Counted from the first letter of the stretch, positions 23,997 through 32,960 are shown. The stretch is DNA of 64,000 bases from Streptomyces sp. V1I1 (GCF_030817355.1 NZ_JAUSZH010000001.1:7663001-7727000); one strand, 5' to 3'. Made by a program: numbers and translations. The notes: generated from the sequence alone by a model not told the origin.

Positions 23997-25406
23997 ATGC
24001 CCATCGCCACCGTGAATCCGGCAACCGGTGAGACGCTCAAGACCTTCGATGCGCTGGGAGCCGAGGAGATCGACCGGCGACTCGCGCTCGCGGTGACCGC
24101 CTTCGCCCGCCACCGCACCACGGATTTCGGCCGGCGGGCGGACCTGCTGAACCGCGCGGCACAGCTGCTGGACGAGGACCAGCAGGACATCGCGAGGACC
24201 ATGACGACCGAGATGGGCAAGCCGATCACCGCCGCCCGTGCGGAGGCGGCGAAGTGCGCCAAGGCGATGCGCTGGTACGCGGGACACGCCGAGGGCCTCC
24301 TCGCCGACGAGCACCCTTCCGCCGCCGATCTGAAGGACTCCGGTGCCTCCCGGGCGATCGTCCGCTACCGCCCGCTAGGCGTCGTCCTTGCCGTGATGCC
24401 GTGGAATTTCCCGCTGTGGCAGGTCGTACGCTTCGCCGCCCCGGCCCTGATGGCCGGCAACGTCGGCCTGCTCAAGCACGCATCGAACGTGCCGCAGACC
24501 GCTCTCTATCTGGAGGAGCTCTTCCGGCGCGCCGGGTTCGAGGAGGGCTGTTTCCAGACGCTGCTCGTGGGATCGGGCGCGGTCGAGAACATCCTGCGTG
24601 ACCGCAGGGTTGCCGCTGCGACCCTGACCGGCAGTGAGCCGGCCGGCCGTTCCGTCGCCGCCATCGCGGGCGACGAAGTGAAGAAGACCGTACTGGAGCT
24701 CGGCGGGAGCGACCCCTTCGTCGTGATGCCGTCCGCCGACATCGGACGGGCGGCCAGGACGGCGGTGACCGCCCGGGTGCAGAACAACGGCCAGTCCTGC
24801 ATCGCCGCCAAGCGGTTCATCGCCCACGCCGACGTCTACGACGACTTCTGCGAGCGCTTCACCGCGGGGATGAGGGAGCTGACCATCGGCGACCCGATGC
24901 AGGAGTCCACCGATATCGGCCCGCTCGCCAGCGAACAGGGCCGCGCGGACATCGAGGAGCTCGTCGACGACGCCCTGAGCCGCGGCGCGACGGCACGGTG
25001 CGGAGGCAGGCGCCCCCAGAAGCCGGCCCAGGGCTGGTACTACGAGCCCACCGTCATCGTCGACGTCACCGCCGACATGCGCATCCACCATGAGGAGGCC
25101 TTCGGCCCCGTCGCCACCGTCTACCGGGCGGCCGACGTCGACGAGGCGGTGGCCCTCGCCAACGACACGCCCTTCGGGCTCAGTTCCAATGTGTGGACGC
25201 GCGACGACGAAGAGGCCGAGCGGTTCGCCCGCGACATTGAGGCGGGCGGCGTCTTCTTCAACGGAATGACGGCCTCCCACCCCGCCCTGCCCTTCGGCGG
25301 CGTCAAGCGCTCCGGATACGGCAGGGAGCTGTCGGGCCACGGCATCCGTGAATTCTGCAACGTGACCACGGTGTGGCACGGCGCCGAGCCCAAGGACAAG
25401 AGCTGA
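23997..25406 (+). CDS. gabD: NAD(P)-dependent succinate-semialdehyde dehydrogenase
   Basis: A 469-residue aldehyde dehydrogenase oxidising succinate semialdehyde to succinate in 4-aminobutyrate breakdown. It opens IATVNPATGETLKTFDAL, typical of this subgroup. Visible catalytic features are the oxyanion Asn in VMPWNFPLWQV, the general-base Glu in VLELGGSDPFVVM, the nucleophile Cys268 in NNGQSCIAAKRFI, and EEAFGPVATVYR with PFGGVKRSGYGRELS near the end. Length is usual for the family. The ATG at 23997 has GAGGAGG eight bases upstream. It is preceded by a hairpin and followed by a convergent gene, so it is probably transcribed alone. Confidence 0.88.
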   Translation: MPIATVNPATGETLKTFDALGAEEIDRRLALAVTAFARHRTTDFGRRADLLNRAAQLLDEDQQDIARTMTTEMGKPITAARAEAAKCAKAMRWYAGHAEGLLADEHPSAADLKDSGASRAIVRYRPLGVVLAVMPWNFPLWQVVRFAAPALMAGNVGLLKHASNVPQTALYLEELFRRAGFEEGCFQTLLVGSGAVENILRDRRVAAATLTGSEPAGRSVAAIAGDEVKKTVLELGGSDPFVVMPSADIGRAARTAVTARVQNNGQSCIAAKRFIAHADVYDDFCERFTAGMRELTIGDPMQESTDIGPLASEQGRADIEELVDDALSRGATARCGGRRPQKPAQGWYYEPTVIVDVTADMRIHHEEAFGPVATVYRAADVDEAVALANDTPFGLSSNVWTRDDEEAERFARDIEAGGVFFNGMTASHPALPFGGVKRSGYGRELSGHGIREFCNVTTVWHGAEPKDKS

Positions 25407-25454
25407 GCCTTCCGGGAGGAGCACGGGCGAGGTTGACCGAAGTGGCCCGGAGAA

Positions 25455-25493
25455 GACCGGCCGCCGGGTGGCAGCCCGCCCGGCCGCCCGGTC
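25455..25493. terminator. Bidirectional terminator candidate between gabD and the LCP-like gene
   Basis: GACCGG (25455-25460) pairs with CCGGTC (25488-25493), enclosing CCGCCGGG and CCCGGCCG arms around TGGCAGCCCG. It is a long GC stem with one bulge between two convergent genes, overlapping the stop codon of the minus-strand gene. Confidence 0.5.
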
Positions 25494-26815
25494 ACCCGGC
25501 AGGCGCGTCCGACGGTGTCGCGCACCGCAGCTCGTCGCCGTGGACAGGCGCCCCCTCCACGCTGCTTCGGTCGTGGACGACCTTGACGACGGCGCCTGCC
25601 TCGGACCCGACCGCGACGTCGAAGACCTGGCCGTGCCCGGCGACGGCGTGCAGGCTTGCGCCGGGAAGCGCTGCTGCGATCGTGGTCGCGTGGCGAGCCC
25701 AGACCGGGTCGTAGGTGATGGTGGTCGGGCCCTTTGGGCGTGGCTCGTCGGGCTTGCGCGGGACGTACTCCACGACGAAGCCGTTCGCCCGCAGCGCGCT
25801 CGCGACCTCCTGATCCGTGACCCGAAGGTTCAGCCAGGCCGGCGGAATCTCGACCGGGACGTCCATGCTGGGCCGGATCCGGGAGTCACCGACGATCGGC
25901 CGGTCCGCACGAAGGGCGGCCCACAGGGCGGCGGAGCGGTCCTTGTCCCAGATCAGTGTGGAGCCCCACTGCGGTACGCGGTGATCGAAATCCGAGATGG
26001 GCACGGTCGCGAACTCCGTCCGGTCCGCTTCCAGCCGATGCAAGTGCGAGCCCAGTTCCATCAGGTCCACGAGGCTGGTGTCCGGGTCCGTGCGCACGGA
26101 GGCGCGCAGCCTGAGGGCCGTGCGGGCCGCGGCGGCCGGGTCGGCGAAGGCTTTCTCAGTTCTCAGCCGGGACAGCATCTCGATGAGCAGACGCTGTTGA
26201 CGGCGCATCCGGCCCAGGTCACCGGGTGGTGAGACGTGCCGGGCGCGGACGTAACGCAGGGCGCCGATACCGTCCAGCTGGTGTGTCCCCGCAGTCAGGT
26301 TCAGCCCGGAACCCAGGTCTTGCAGGGGCTTGTCCGTACACACCTTCGCTCCGCCGAGGCGGTCCACGGTGTCCGTGAAGCCGGTGAAGTCCGTCTCGAG
26401 ATAGTGATCGATGCGCAGTCCGGTCGCTTTCTCCACCGTGCGTACCGTGAGATCTCCGCCCCCGTGCGCAAAGGCGCCATTGATTTTTCCGAGGTGCCGT
26501 GGATGTGCGTGATCGGCGAACTCCCACATAGGAATCCCGGGGAATGGATACCACACTCATCCGCCGACCGTCCTCGGCGATGTGCACGACCATCATCACG
26601 TCCGTGCAATCGCACCCTTTGCCACCGACGTGCAGGCGCTCCTTGTCTTCGGCTGACAGGCCCGTTCGACTGTCGATTCCGACGACGAGGACATTGGTGC
26701 CGTTGGCCTCACCGGCGACAGCTGAGCGGGAAGCGGACCTGTCGGCCGCCCAGAGGGACCCGCCCGAGGCGGCGAGCGAGGCGATGAGAACAGCCGTGAC
26801 AGTGACACTGCGCAC
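25492..26815 (-). pseudogene. LytR-CpsA-Psr (LCP) family gene interrupted by a +1 frameshift
   Basis: LCP proteins attach secondary polymers to peptidoglycan outside the membrane. The 5' frame starts at GTG 26815 behind GGAGGAG, has an N-terminal signal/anchor (VTVTAVLIASLAASGGSLWA), VLVVGIDSRTG and the motif SIPRDSYV, then runs off into nonsense. A second frame picks up at once with EFADHAHPRHLGKINGAFAH, GLRIDHYLETDFTGFTDTV, LDGIGALRYVRARHVS and a C-terminal LytR_C-like region. The join is at the CCC run 26523-26525: removing one base gives SIPRDSYV-EFADHAHPRHLGK without a gap. The total length, 1324 bases, is one more than a multiple of three; the repaired product would have 440 residues. 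It is either a recent null mutation or a sequencing error. The conserved RDSYV and RxxR-like residues are intact. Confidence 0.82.
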
Positions 26816-26951
26816 AGAGCACTCCTCCGATGTCGGATTTCAACTGTCCGACGGAATCACGGAATGAGTGCCCGGGCGTGTATTTGGCGGCGAATCCCCG
26901 ATCAGATGTCGGTCGATCGGCGGCCTTCGGGGCGCCATTCGGAGCAGGCGC

Positions 26952-26981
26952 GGGGCCGCCCGCAGCAGTGCGGGCGGCCCC
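26952..26981 (-). terminator. Terminator of the phospholipase C gene
   Basis: A perfect 13-bp inverted repeat GGGGCCGCCCGCA / TGCGGGCGGCCCC with loop GCAG, 25 bases beyond the stop of the minus-strand phospholipase gene. Confidence 0.75.
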
Positions 26982-27005
26982 TTCGGACGGCGGCCGGTCA
27001 GTTGC

Positions 27006-29063
27006 TCAGCCGGTGATGATCGCCGGGTCGCTCACACCGGGCTGACCGTTCTCGACATGCCCGGCGAACCGGCGCAGGAATGTCCTGTTCGTGTCGGACA
27101 CCATGCTCAGGTCGTACCAGCGCTTGCTGCCGCACAGATCCACCGTGTGCACGACGCGTCCGCCCGCGCGCACCGTGAACGTCTGCTTCTGCCCGCCGTA
27201 CGCATTCGTCAGCGTGAGGTGACAGTCGGTGCTGCCTCCATTCGTCATGGTCAGCTCGACGCGGCCGCTCGAAGCCATGTGGCGGGCTGTCACCTCGGGG
27301 CCCGCGGTCGTGCCCGGGCCCTTGAAGGTGCGCAGGAAGCCGTTCGGGCCGTATACCGACAGGTCGTACACGCCCTTGGAGTAGGCCGTGTTCCAGGTAT
27401 CGGAGAGGCTCTTGCCGGCTGCGGCGGTGTACGTCCACGGCCCGTCCGTACGGTTCGCCGACGTGACCAGGAAGTGCGCTCCCGCGGTCGTGCCACCGCT
27501 GAAGGTGAGCGTGAAGCGCCCGGTCGAGGGCGTCCCGGCCCCGTCCACCAGGGGTGCGTAACGCAGCGGGCGGGCCGGCCGCGACCCCCTCTCCTGCTTG
27601 GGCAGCACGGGGTTGGCCGGGGGCTTGGGCACATAGCTGGGGTGCCGCTCGTTGTCCGGCGGCTCGTACCCGTCGGTGTCCGGGAGCGCGGCCGGGGTGG
27701 TGTTCTTGAGGCCGAAGTCGAAGGCGGATGTCAGGTCGCCGCAGATGGCGCGCCGCCACGGCGAGATGTTCGGCTCGCCCACGCCGAAGCGGTTCTCCAT
27801 GAACCGGACGATCGAGGTGTGGTCGAAGACCTCCGAGCAGACGAAGCCGCCGGTGCTCCAGGGGGAGACGACGAGCATGGGCACGCGCTGCCCCAGACCG
27901 TATGTTCCGGCGGCGTAGTTGCTGTTGCCGCCGAAGTAGTCGAGCGCGGTGTCCACGGTGGACAGGCCCTGGGCGGCTGAGGACGGCGGATACGGCGGAA
28001 CGACGTGGTCGAAGTAGCCGTCGTTTTCGTCGTAGGTGATGAAGAGCGCGGTCTTGCTCCACACCTCCGGGTTGGACGTGAGCGCGTCCAGCACCTGGGA
28101 GATGTACCAGGCGCCGTAGTTCGCGGGGAAGTTGGGGTGCTCGGAGAAGGCCTCGGGGGCGGCGATCCAGGAGATCTGCGGCAGCTTCCCCGCCTTCACA
28201 TCGGCCTTGAGGATGTCGAAGAAGCCGTCGCCGGCCTTCGCGTTGGTCCCGGTGCGTGCCTTGTCGTAGAGCGGATCGCCCGGCTTGGCGTTGCGGTACT
28301 TGTCGAAGTAGAGCAGCGAGTTGTCGCCGTAGTTGCCGCGGTACGCGTCCTCGATCCAGCCCCAGTGCCCTGCCGCGTCCAGACCGTCGCCGATGTCCTG
28401 GTAGATCTTCCAGGAGACCCCCGCCTGCTGAAGGCGCTCGGGGTAGGTCGTCCAGTCGTACCCGGCCTCCTCGTTGCCGAGGACTGGCCCGCGGCCCTGG
28501 CCGTCGTTGCCCGTGTGGCCCGACCACATGTAGTAGCGGTTGGGGTCGGTCGCTCCGATGAACGAGCAGTGGTAGGCGTCGCACACGGTGAACGCGTCGG
28601 CGAGCGCGTAATGGAACGGAATGTCCTCGCGGGTCAGGTATGCCATCGTCCCCGCGGTCTTGGCGGGAATCCACTGGTCGTACTTGCCCTGATTGAAGGC
28701 CTTGTGGCCGCCGGCCCAGTCGTGGTTGAGGCCCGCGATGAACTGCATGCCGAGGTCCTCGGCGTCCGGGTGGTAGGGCAGCACGTCCTTGCCGCCGTCC
28801 GGCTGGTGCCAGACCGACTTCCCACTGGCCAGAGTCACCGGGCGCGGGTCGCCGAATCCGCGTACGCCCTTCAGCGCGCCGAAGTAGTGGTCGAAGGAGC
28901 GGTTCTCCTGCATCAGCACGACGATGTGCTCGACGTCCTTGATGGTGCCGGAGCGGCGACTGGCGGGGATGGCGGCGGCGCGGTCGATGCTGCTCGACAG
29001 GGCCGCGAATCCCGCGGTCGCGCCTGCGATCTGAAGGAACCGGCGCCGATTGAGTTCAGACAT
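27006..29063 (-). CDS. Tat-exported phosphocholine-specific phospholipase C
   Basis: A 685-residue secreted phospholipase C that hydrolyses phosphatidylcholine or sphingomyelin. The twin-arginine signal NRRRFLQIAGATAGFAAL is at residues 5-22. The alkaline-phosphatase-like phosphoesterase domain fills about 42-420, with VEHIVVLMQENRSFDHYFGA, NHDWAGGHKAFNQGKYDQW, DAYHCSFIGATDPNRYY, TYDENDGYFDHVVPP and DHTSIVRFMENRFGV. Two C-terminal beta-domains of the DUF756 type follow (about 500-590, 595-680: TFSGGTTAGAHFLV; VYGPNGFLRTFKGPG). Length and order match bacterial PlcN-type enzymes. ATG at 29063. It is followed by a strong hairpin. A possible PhoP direct repeat lies 75 bases upstream, which would fit phosphate scavenging. 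Confidence 0.93.
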   Translation of the reverse strand: MSELNRRRFLQIAGATAGFAALSSSIDRAAAIPASRRSGTIKDVEHIVVLMQENRSFDHYFGALKGVRGFGDPRPVTLASGKSVWHQPDGGKDVLPYHPDAEDLGMQFIAGLNHDWAGGHKAFNQGKYDQWIPAKTAGTMAYLTREDIPFHYALADAFTVCDAYHCSFIGATDPNRYYMWSGHTGNDGQGRGPVLGNEEAGYDWTTYPERLQQAGVSWKIYQDIGDGLDAAGHWGWIEDAYRGNYGDNSLLYFDKYRNAKPGDPLYDKARTGTNAKAGDGFFDILKADVKAGKLPQISWIAAPEAFSEHPNFPANYGAWYISQVLDALTSNPEVWSKTALFITYDENDGYFDHVVPPYPPSSAAQGLSTVDTALDYFGGNSNYAAGTYGLGQRVPMLVVSPWSTGGFVCSEVFDHTSIVRFMENRFGVGEPNISPWRRAICGDLTSAFDFGLKNTTPAALPDTDGYEPPDNERHPSYVPKPPANPVLPKQERGSRPARPLRYAPLVDGAGTPSTGRFTLTFSGGTTAGAHFLVTSANRTDGPWTYTAAAGKSLSDTWNTAYSKGVYDLSVYGPNGFLRTFKGPGTTAGPEVTARHMASSGRVELTMTNGGSTDCHLTLTNAYGGQKQTFTVRAGGRVVHTVDLCGSKRWYDLSMVSDTNRTFLRRFAGHVENGQPGVSDPAIITG

Positions 29064-29138
29064 GAGTGTGGAGTCCTCTTTTGCGTGAGGAAACAGGAGT
29101 GAGCGGAGTGTCCAAGAGGAGCGAGCGGAAGGGAAGGG

Positions 29139-29159
29139 GTGGTGACGCCGGTGTGAAAG
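29139..29159 (-). promoter_or_regulatory. Possible PHO box upstream of phospholipase C
   Basis: On the minus strand TTTCACACCGG is followed directly by CGTCACCACC; the two TCAC cores are exactly 11 bases apart, the spacing of PhoP direct-repeat units in Streptomyces. Individual units match the GTTCACC-like consensus only partly. It lies 75 bases upstream of the phospholipase start. Confidence 0.35.
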
Positions 29160-29253
29160 GACGAGGTACTCGCCGAGAACAACCTGGAGGGGCCGTGTGA
29201 CGGCCCGGTCGCGGGCCGGGCCCCTGCCGCCCGCAGGCAGGTCGGCCCCGCAG

Positions 29254-29278
29254 GCATGGCCGGTCCGGACGGGGGTAC
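29254..29278 (+). promoter_or_regulatory. Candidate SigB-type promoter of the DUF6458 gene
   Basis: GCAT (29254-29257), 15 bases, then GGGTAC (29273-29278), 44 bases before the DUF6458 start. The -10 is exact and the -35 is minimal. Confidence 0.3.
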
Positions 29279-29322
29279 CCGGACGCGGTCACTGTTCAGT
29301 ACGGCAGGGAAGGTGAGACGTT

Positions 29323-29550
29323 ATGGGCTTGGGAGGATGCATCATCCTGATCGCGGTCGGGGCGATCCTCACATTCGCCACCGACTGGCAGGTGAAGGGC
29401 GCCAACCTCGACGTCATCGGTCTGATCCTGATGGCCGTGGGCATCATCGGCGTCGCCACCTTCACCAGCATCGCCAAGCGCAGGCGCGTGATCATGCCGC
29501 CGTCGACCCCGCTGGTCGACGAAGAGCGGGACCGCCGCCGCTACGAGTGA
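29323..29550 (+). CDS. DUF6458 family small membrane protein
   Basis: A 75-residue protein with two membrane helices: GLGGCIILIAVGAILTFATD and VIGLILMAVGIIGVATFTS, joined by WQVKGANLD, then a basic KRRR and a hydrophilic tail. The G-rich opening and the WxVxGxxLxxIGxILMxxG pattern match the DUF6458 family of actinomycetes, which has no known function. The start ATG at 29323 follows GGGAAGGTGAG. It precedes the NADH dehydrogenase gene by 95 bases. Confidence 0.82.
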   Translation: MGLGGCIILIAVGAILTFATDWQVKGANLDVIGLILMAVGIIGVATFTSIAKRRRVIMPPSTPLVDEERDRRRYE

Positions 29551-29645
29551 GCTTCGGCGCGGCCTGCACCGGGTTTGGCCTGGCGGCGCAGGGGCACCCG
29601 GCAGCCCGTCCGCCGATCCACATCCTCGCCGCGCCGGAGGCCGTC

Positions 29646-30983
29646 GTGAGTCGTTCGCGTGTCGTTGTCGTCGGAGCCGGATTCGCCGGTTTCCATGCCG
29701 CCCGTACGCTCTCCCGGACAGTCCGGGACGAAGCCGAGGTCGTGCTGCTCAACCCCACCGACTACTTCCTGTATCTGCCACTGCTGCCTCAGGTTGCGGC
29801 GGGCATCCTGGAACCCCGCCGGGTGACCGTCTCGCTCCCCGACACCCTGCCGCGAGTACGCCTGGTGCTCGGCGAGGCCGGAACGGTCGACCTGGACGAA
29901 CGTCGTGTGCACTACACAGACCCGGAGGGCGCTCCCGGTGAGCTGGGGTACGACCGCCTCGTCCTCGCCGTCGGCAGCGTCAACAAATTGCTTCCCATAC
30001 CCGGCATCGCCGAGCACGCGCACGGCTTCCGCGGGATCCCCGAAGCGCTCTATCTGCGTGACCACATCACCCGCCAGATAGAACTGGCAGCCACCGGCGC
30101 CCCCGCCGAGGCCCGTGCCGCCCGCCGCACCTTCGTGGTCGTCGGCGCGGGCTACACCGGCACCGAAGTCGCCGCCCAGGGCCAGCTGTTCACCGACGCC
30201 CTGGCCCGCAAGCAGCGAGGCACGGGTAAGGGCAAGGGCCCGTGCCCGCGCCCGCGCTGGGTGCTGCTGGACGTCGCCGACCGCATCCTGCCGGGGCTCG
30301 ACCCCAGGCTGTCATCGGCAGCCGACCGGGTGCTGCGCAGGCGCGGCGTCGACGTGCGGACCGGGACCTCGGTCAAGGAGGCGACCCGCGACGGGGTCCT
30401 GCTGGACGACGGAGAGTTCATCGACACCAGGACGATGGTCTGGTGCGTGGGCGTACGTCCGGACCCGCTGGTCTCCGAAGTCGGACTGGCCGTGGAACGC
30501 GGCCGGCTCCTCGTCGACCCCAAGCTGACCGTGCCCGGTCACCCCGAGGTCTTCGCCTGCGGTGACGCGGCCGCCGTGCCAGACCTGACCACGCCGGGGG
30601 ACTACACCCCGATGACCGCTCAGCACGCCTCACGCCAGGGCAAGGTGGCCGGACTCAACGTCGCCGCCTCCCTCGGCCGCGGCGAGCAGCGCAATTACGA
30701 ACACCACGATCTGGGTTTCGCAGTCGATCTCGGCGGGGTGCAGGCCGCCGCGAACCCCCTGGGCGTTCCGCTGTCCGGGCCGCTCGCGGGAGCCGTGACC
30801 CGTGGCTACCACCTGGCCGCCATGCCGGGAAACCGGGTGCGCGTCGCCGCCGACTGGCTGCTGGACGCCCTGCTGCCGCGCCAGGCCGTCCAGTTGGGTC
30901 TCGTCCGCTCCTGGTCGGTCCCGCTCGACACAGCCTCGCCCGAACTGGCCCGCGTGCCGGGCGGGCCCGACAAGGAGGAGTGA
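29646..30983 (+). CDS. Type II NADH dehydrogenase-like FAD oxidoreductase
   Basis: A 445-residue NAD(P)/FAD-dependent enzyme resembling non-proton-pumping NADH:quinone reductases. The FAD-binding motif VVVVGAGFAGFHAARTL is at residues 6-22, then NPTDYFLYLPLLPQVAAGIL. The NAD-binding motif FVVVGAGYTGTEVAAQ is near 162. The second FAD contact is VFACGDAAAVPD (about 302), with TAQHASRQGKVAGLN after it. The C-terminus (LLPRQAVQLGLVRSWS) could be a membrane-binding helix. GTG at 29646 follows GGAGG (29635-29639); the longer upstream frame runs through the DUF6458 gene and is rejected. It ends two bases before the transketolase ATG, so the two genes form an operon. Confidence 0.88.
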   Translation: MSRSRVVVVGAGFAGFHAARTLSRTVRDEAEVVLLNPTDYFLYLPLLPQVAAGILEPRRVTVSLPDTLPRVRLVLGEAGTVDLDERRVHYTDPEGAPGELGYDRLVLAVGSVNKLLPIPGIAEHAHGFRGIPEALYLRDHITRQIELAATGAPAEARAARRTFVVVGAGYTGTEVAAQGQLFTDALARKQRGTGKGKGPCPRPRWVLLDVADRILPGLDPRLSSAADRVLRRRGVDVRTGTSVKEATRDGVLLDDGEFIDTRTMVWCVGVRPDPLVSEVGLAVERGRLLVDPKLTVPGHPEVFACGDAAAVPDLTTPGDYTPMTAQHASRQGKVAGLNVAASLGRGEQRNYEHHDLGFAVDLGGVQAAANPLGVPLSGPLAGAVTRGYHLAAMPGNRVRVAADWLLDALLPRQAVQLGLVRSWSVPLDTASPELARVPGGPDKEE

Positions 30984-30984
30984 C

Positions 30985-32829
30985 ATGCGAAACGACCAAC
31001 TGGCGGAACTGGGACAGCAGTTGCGAGTGGACGCGATTCGCGCCGCCGACGCGGCGGGCTCCGGGCATCCGACGTCCTCCATGTCGGCCGCGGACCTGGC
31101 CGCCGTACTGCTGGCCAACCATTTGCGCTACGACTTCGACCGGCCCGACCATCCGGGCAACGACCGGCTGATCTTCTCCAAGGGGCATGCCTCGCCGCTC
31201 CTGTACGCCCTTTACCGGATGGCCGGCGCCATCGACGACGAGGAACTCCTGACCTTCCGCCGCCTCGACAGCCGCCTCGAAGGGCATCCGACTCCGCGAC
31301 TGCCGTGGGTGGACGTGGCCACCGGATCACTTGGCCAGGGGCTGCCCGTCGGTGTGGGCATGGCACTGGCGGGCAAGCGGCTCGACCAGATTCCCTACCG
31401 GGTGTGGGTGCTGGCGGGCGACAGCGAGATGGCCGAGGGCTCCGTCTGGGAGGCCGTGGAGCACGCGGCGTACGAACATCTCGACAATCTGACCCTGATC
31501 ATCGACGTCAACAGGCTCGGCCAGCGCGGGCCCACCCGACATGGGTGGGACCTGGAGGCATACGCCCGCCGGCTGGGCGCGTTCGGCTGGCACACCATCG
31601 AGATCGACGGGCATGACGTCGGCGCCGTGGACGCCGCGCTCGCGGAGGCCGGCGCCACGATCGGACAGCCCAGCGCGATCATCGCCCGCACCCGCAAGGG
31701 GCGCGGGGTCGCCGACGTCGAGGACCGGGAAGGCCTGCACGGCAAGCCACTGCCCGACGCGGATGCGGCCATCGAGGAGCTGGGCGGGCCGCGGTTCATC
31801 CGGGTCGACGTCCGCAAGCCCCCCGCGGCACGGGTTTTGCACACCACTCTCGGCGGGCCACTCTCCCTGCCGACGTTCGATGTCGGCGACTCGGTCGCCA
31901 CCCGTACCGCGTACGGCAAGGCCCTCGCCGCGCTGGGCTCGGCGCGGGGCGACGTCGTGGCCCTCGACGGGGAGGTCGGCGACTCGACACGCACCGAGTA
32001 CTTCGCCAAGGCCCACCCGAGCCGCTACTTCGAGTGCTACATCGCCGAACAGGAACTGGTCGCGGCAGCAGTGGGGCTGCACGCCCGCGGCTACGTCCCG
32101 TACGCATCGACCTTCGCGGCATTCCTGACGCGCGCCCACGACTTCATACGGATGGCAGCCGTCAGCCGCTCCGCGATCAATCTCGTCGGCTCGCACGCGG
32201 GCGCCGCGATCGGCCAGGACGGCCCCTCGCAGATGGGACTCGAGGATCTGGCGATGTTCCGCGCGGTGCACGGCAGCACCGTGCTCTATCCGTGCGACGC
32301 GAACCAGACGGCCCGGCTGGTCGCGGCCATGGCCGAGCTGCCGGGTGTGAGCTATCTGCGCACCAGCAGGGGCGACACGCCGGTCATCTACGGTCCGGAC
32401 GAGGAGTTCCCGGTGGGCGGCTCCAGGGTGCTGCGGTCCTCGGACCGGGACCGGGTGACGGTCGTCGCCGCGGGAGTGACCGTCCATGAGGCGGTACGGG
32501 CAGCCGAACTGCTCGGGCAGGAAGACATCGACGTGCGCATCGTCGACCTCTATTCGGTCAAGCCGGTGGACGCGGTGACGCTCCAGGAGGCGGCGGATGC
32601 GACGGGGTGCCTGCTGACGGTGGAAGACCACCGTCCGGAAGGCGGCATCGGGGACGCGGTGGCGGAAGCTTTCACGGACGGCCGCCCGATGCCCCGTCTG
32701 GTGCGGCTGGGCGTGCGGAACATGCCGGGGTCGGCCACGCCGGAGGAGCAGCTGCACATGGCCGGGATCGACGCCCCGTCGATCGCGGCGGGAGTGCGGC
32801 TGCTGGTGGAACAAGCGGTGGTGCGCTGA
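30985..32829 (+). CDS. tkt: Transketolase
   Basis: A 614-residue thiamine-diphosphate enzyme that moves two-carbon units in the pentose phosphate pathway. The N-terminal half has AADAAGSGHPTSSMSAADL, HPGNDRLIFSKGHASPLLYA, TGSLGQGLPVGVGMALAGK and the ThDP motif AGDSEMAEGSVWEAVE ending LIIDVNRLGQ. The pyrimidine domain has ECYIAEQELVAAAVGLHARG with the catalytic Glu. A C-terminal domain ends after LRTSRGDTPVIY and TVEDHRPEGGIGDAV. It is shorter than the 660-700 residues of housekeeping TktA enzymes and may serve a special pathway. GGAGGAG precedes the ATG, which lies two bases after the NADH dehydrogenase stop. The last two codons and the stop lie in a 28-bp tandem duplication. Confidence 0.9.
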   Translation: MRNDQLAELGQQLRVDAIRAADAAGSGHPTSSMSAADLAAVLLANHLRYDFDRPDHPGNDRLIFSKGHASPLLYALYRMAGAIDDEELLTFRRLDSRLEGHPTPRLPWVDVATGSLGQGLPVGVGMALAGKRLDQIPYRVWVLAGDSEMAEGSVWEAVEHAAYEHLDNLTLIIDVNRLGQRGPTRHGWDLEAYARRLGAFGWHTIEIDGHDVGAVDAALAEAGATIGQPSAIIARTRKGRGVADVEDREGLHGKPLPDADAAIEELGGPRFIRVDVRKPPAARVLHTTLGGPLSLPTFDVGDSVATRTAYGKALAALGSARGDVVALDGEVGDSTRTEYFAKAHPSRYFECYIAEQELVAAAVGLHARGYVPYASTFAAFLTRAHDFIRMAAVSRSAINLVGSHAGAAIGQDGPSQMGLEDLAMFRAVHGSTVLYPCDANQTARLVAAMAELPGVSYLRTSRGDTPVIYGPDEEFPVGGSRVLRSSDRDRVTVVAAGVTVHEAVRAAELLGQEDIDVRIVDLYSVKPVDAVTLQEAADATGCLLTVEDHRPEGGIGDAVAEAFTDGRPMPRLVRLGVRNMPGSATPEEQLHMAGIDAPSIAAGVRLLVEQAVVR

Positions 32830-32876
32830 GCGAGCCAACACAGCCGGCGTGCGCTGAGCGAGCCAACACAGCCGGC
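32821..32876. repeat. Exact 28-bp tandem duplication spanning the transketolase stop codon
   Basis: Two identical 28-base units at 32821-32848 and 32849-32876. The first contains the final Val-Arg codons and TGA (32827-32829) of the transketolase gene; the second repeats them untranslated. The terminator hairpin begins within its last bases. Confidence 0.85.
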
Positions 32877-32909
32877 GGCCGACGGGAACGTGGCCCCGTC
32901 GGCCGCCGG
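32872..32909. terminator. Strong hairpin terminator after transketolase
   Basis: A perfect 15-bp inverted repeat, CCGGCGGCCGACGGG (32872-32886) and CCCGTCGGCCGCCGG (32895-32909), with an 8-base loop. It lies between the convergent transketolase and small hydrophobic protein genes and may serve both. Confidence 0.8.
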
Positions 32910-32960
32910 TTCGCCGCCCTGTACCGGGCGGCCGTATTGAATTCTCGTTCAATTCGCTGT

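Noticed and set aside
26470..26560. Programmed ribosomal frameshifting in the LCP gene
   Set aside because: No slippery heptamer or downstream pseudoknot is evident, and LCP genes are not known to use it; mutation or error is simpler.
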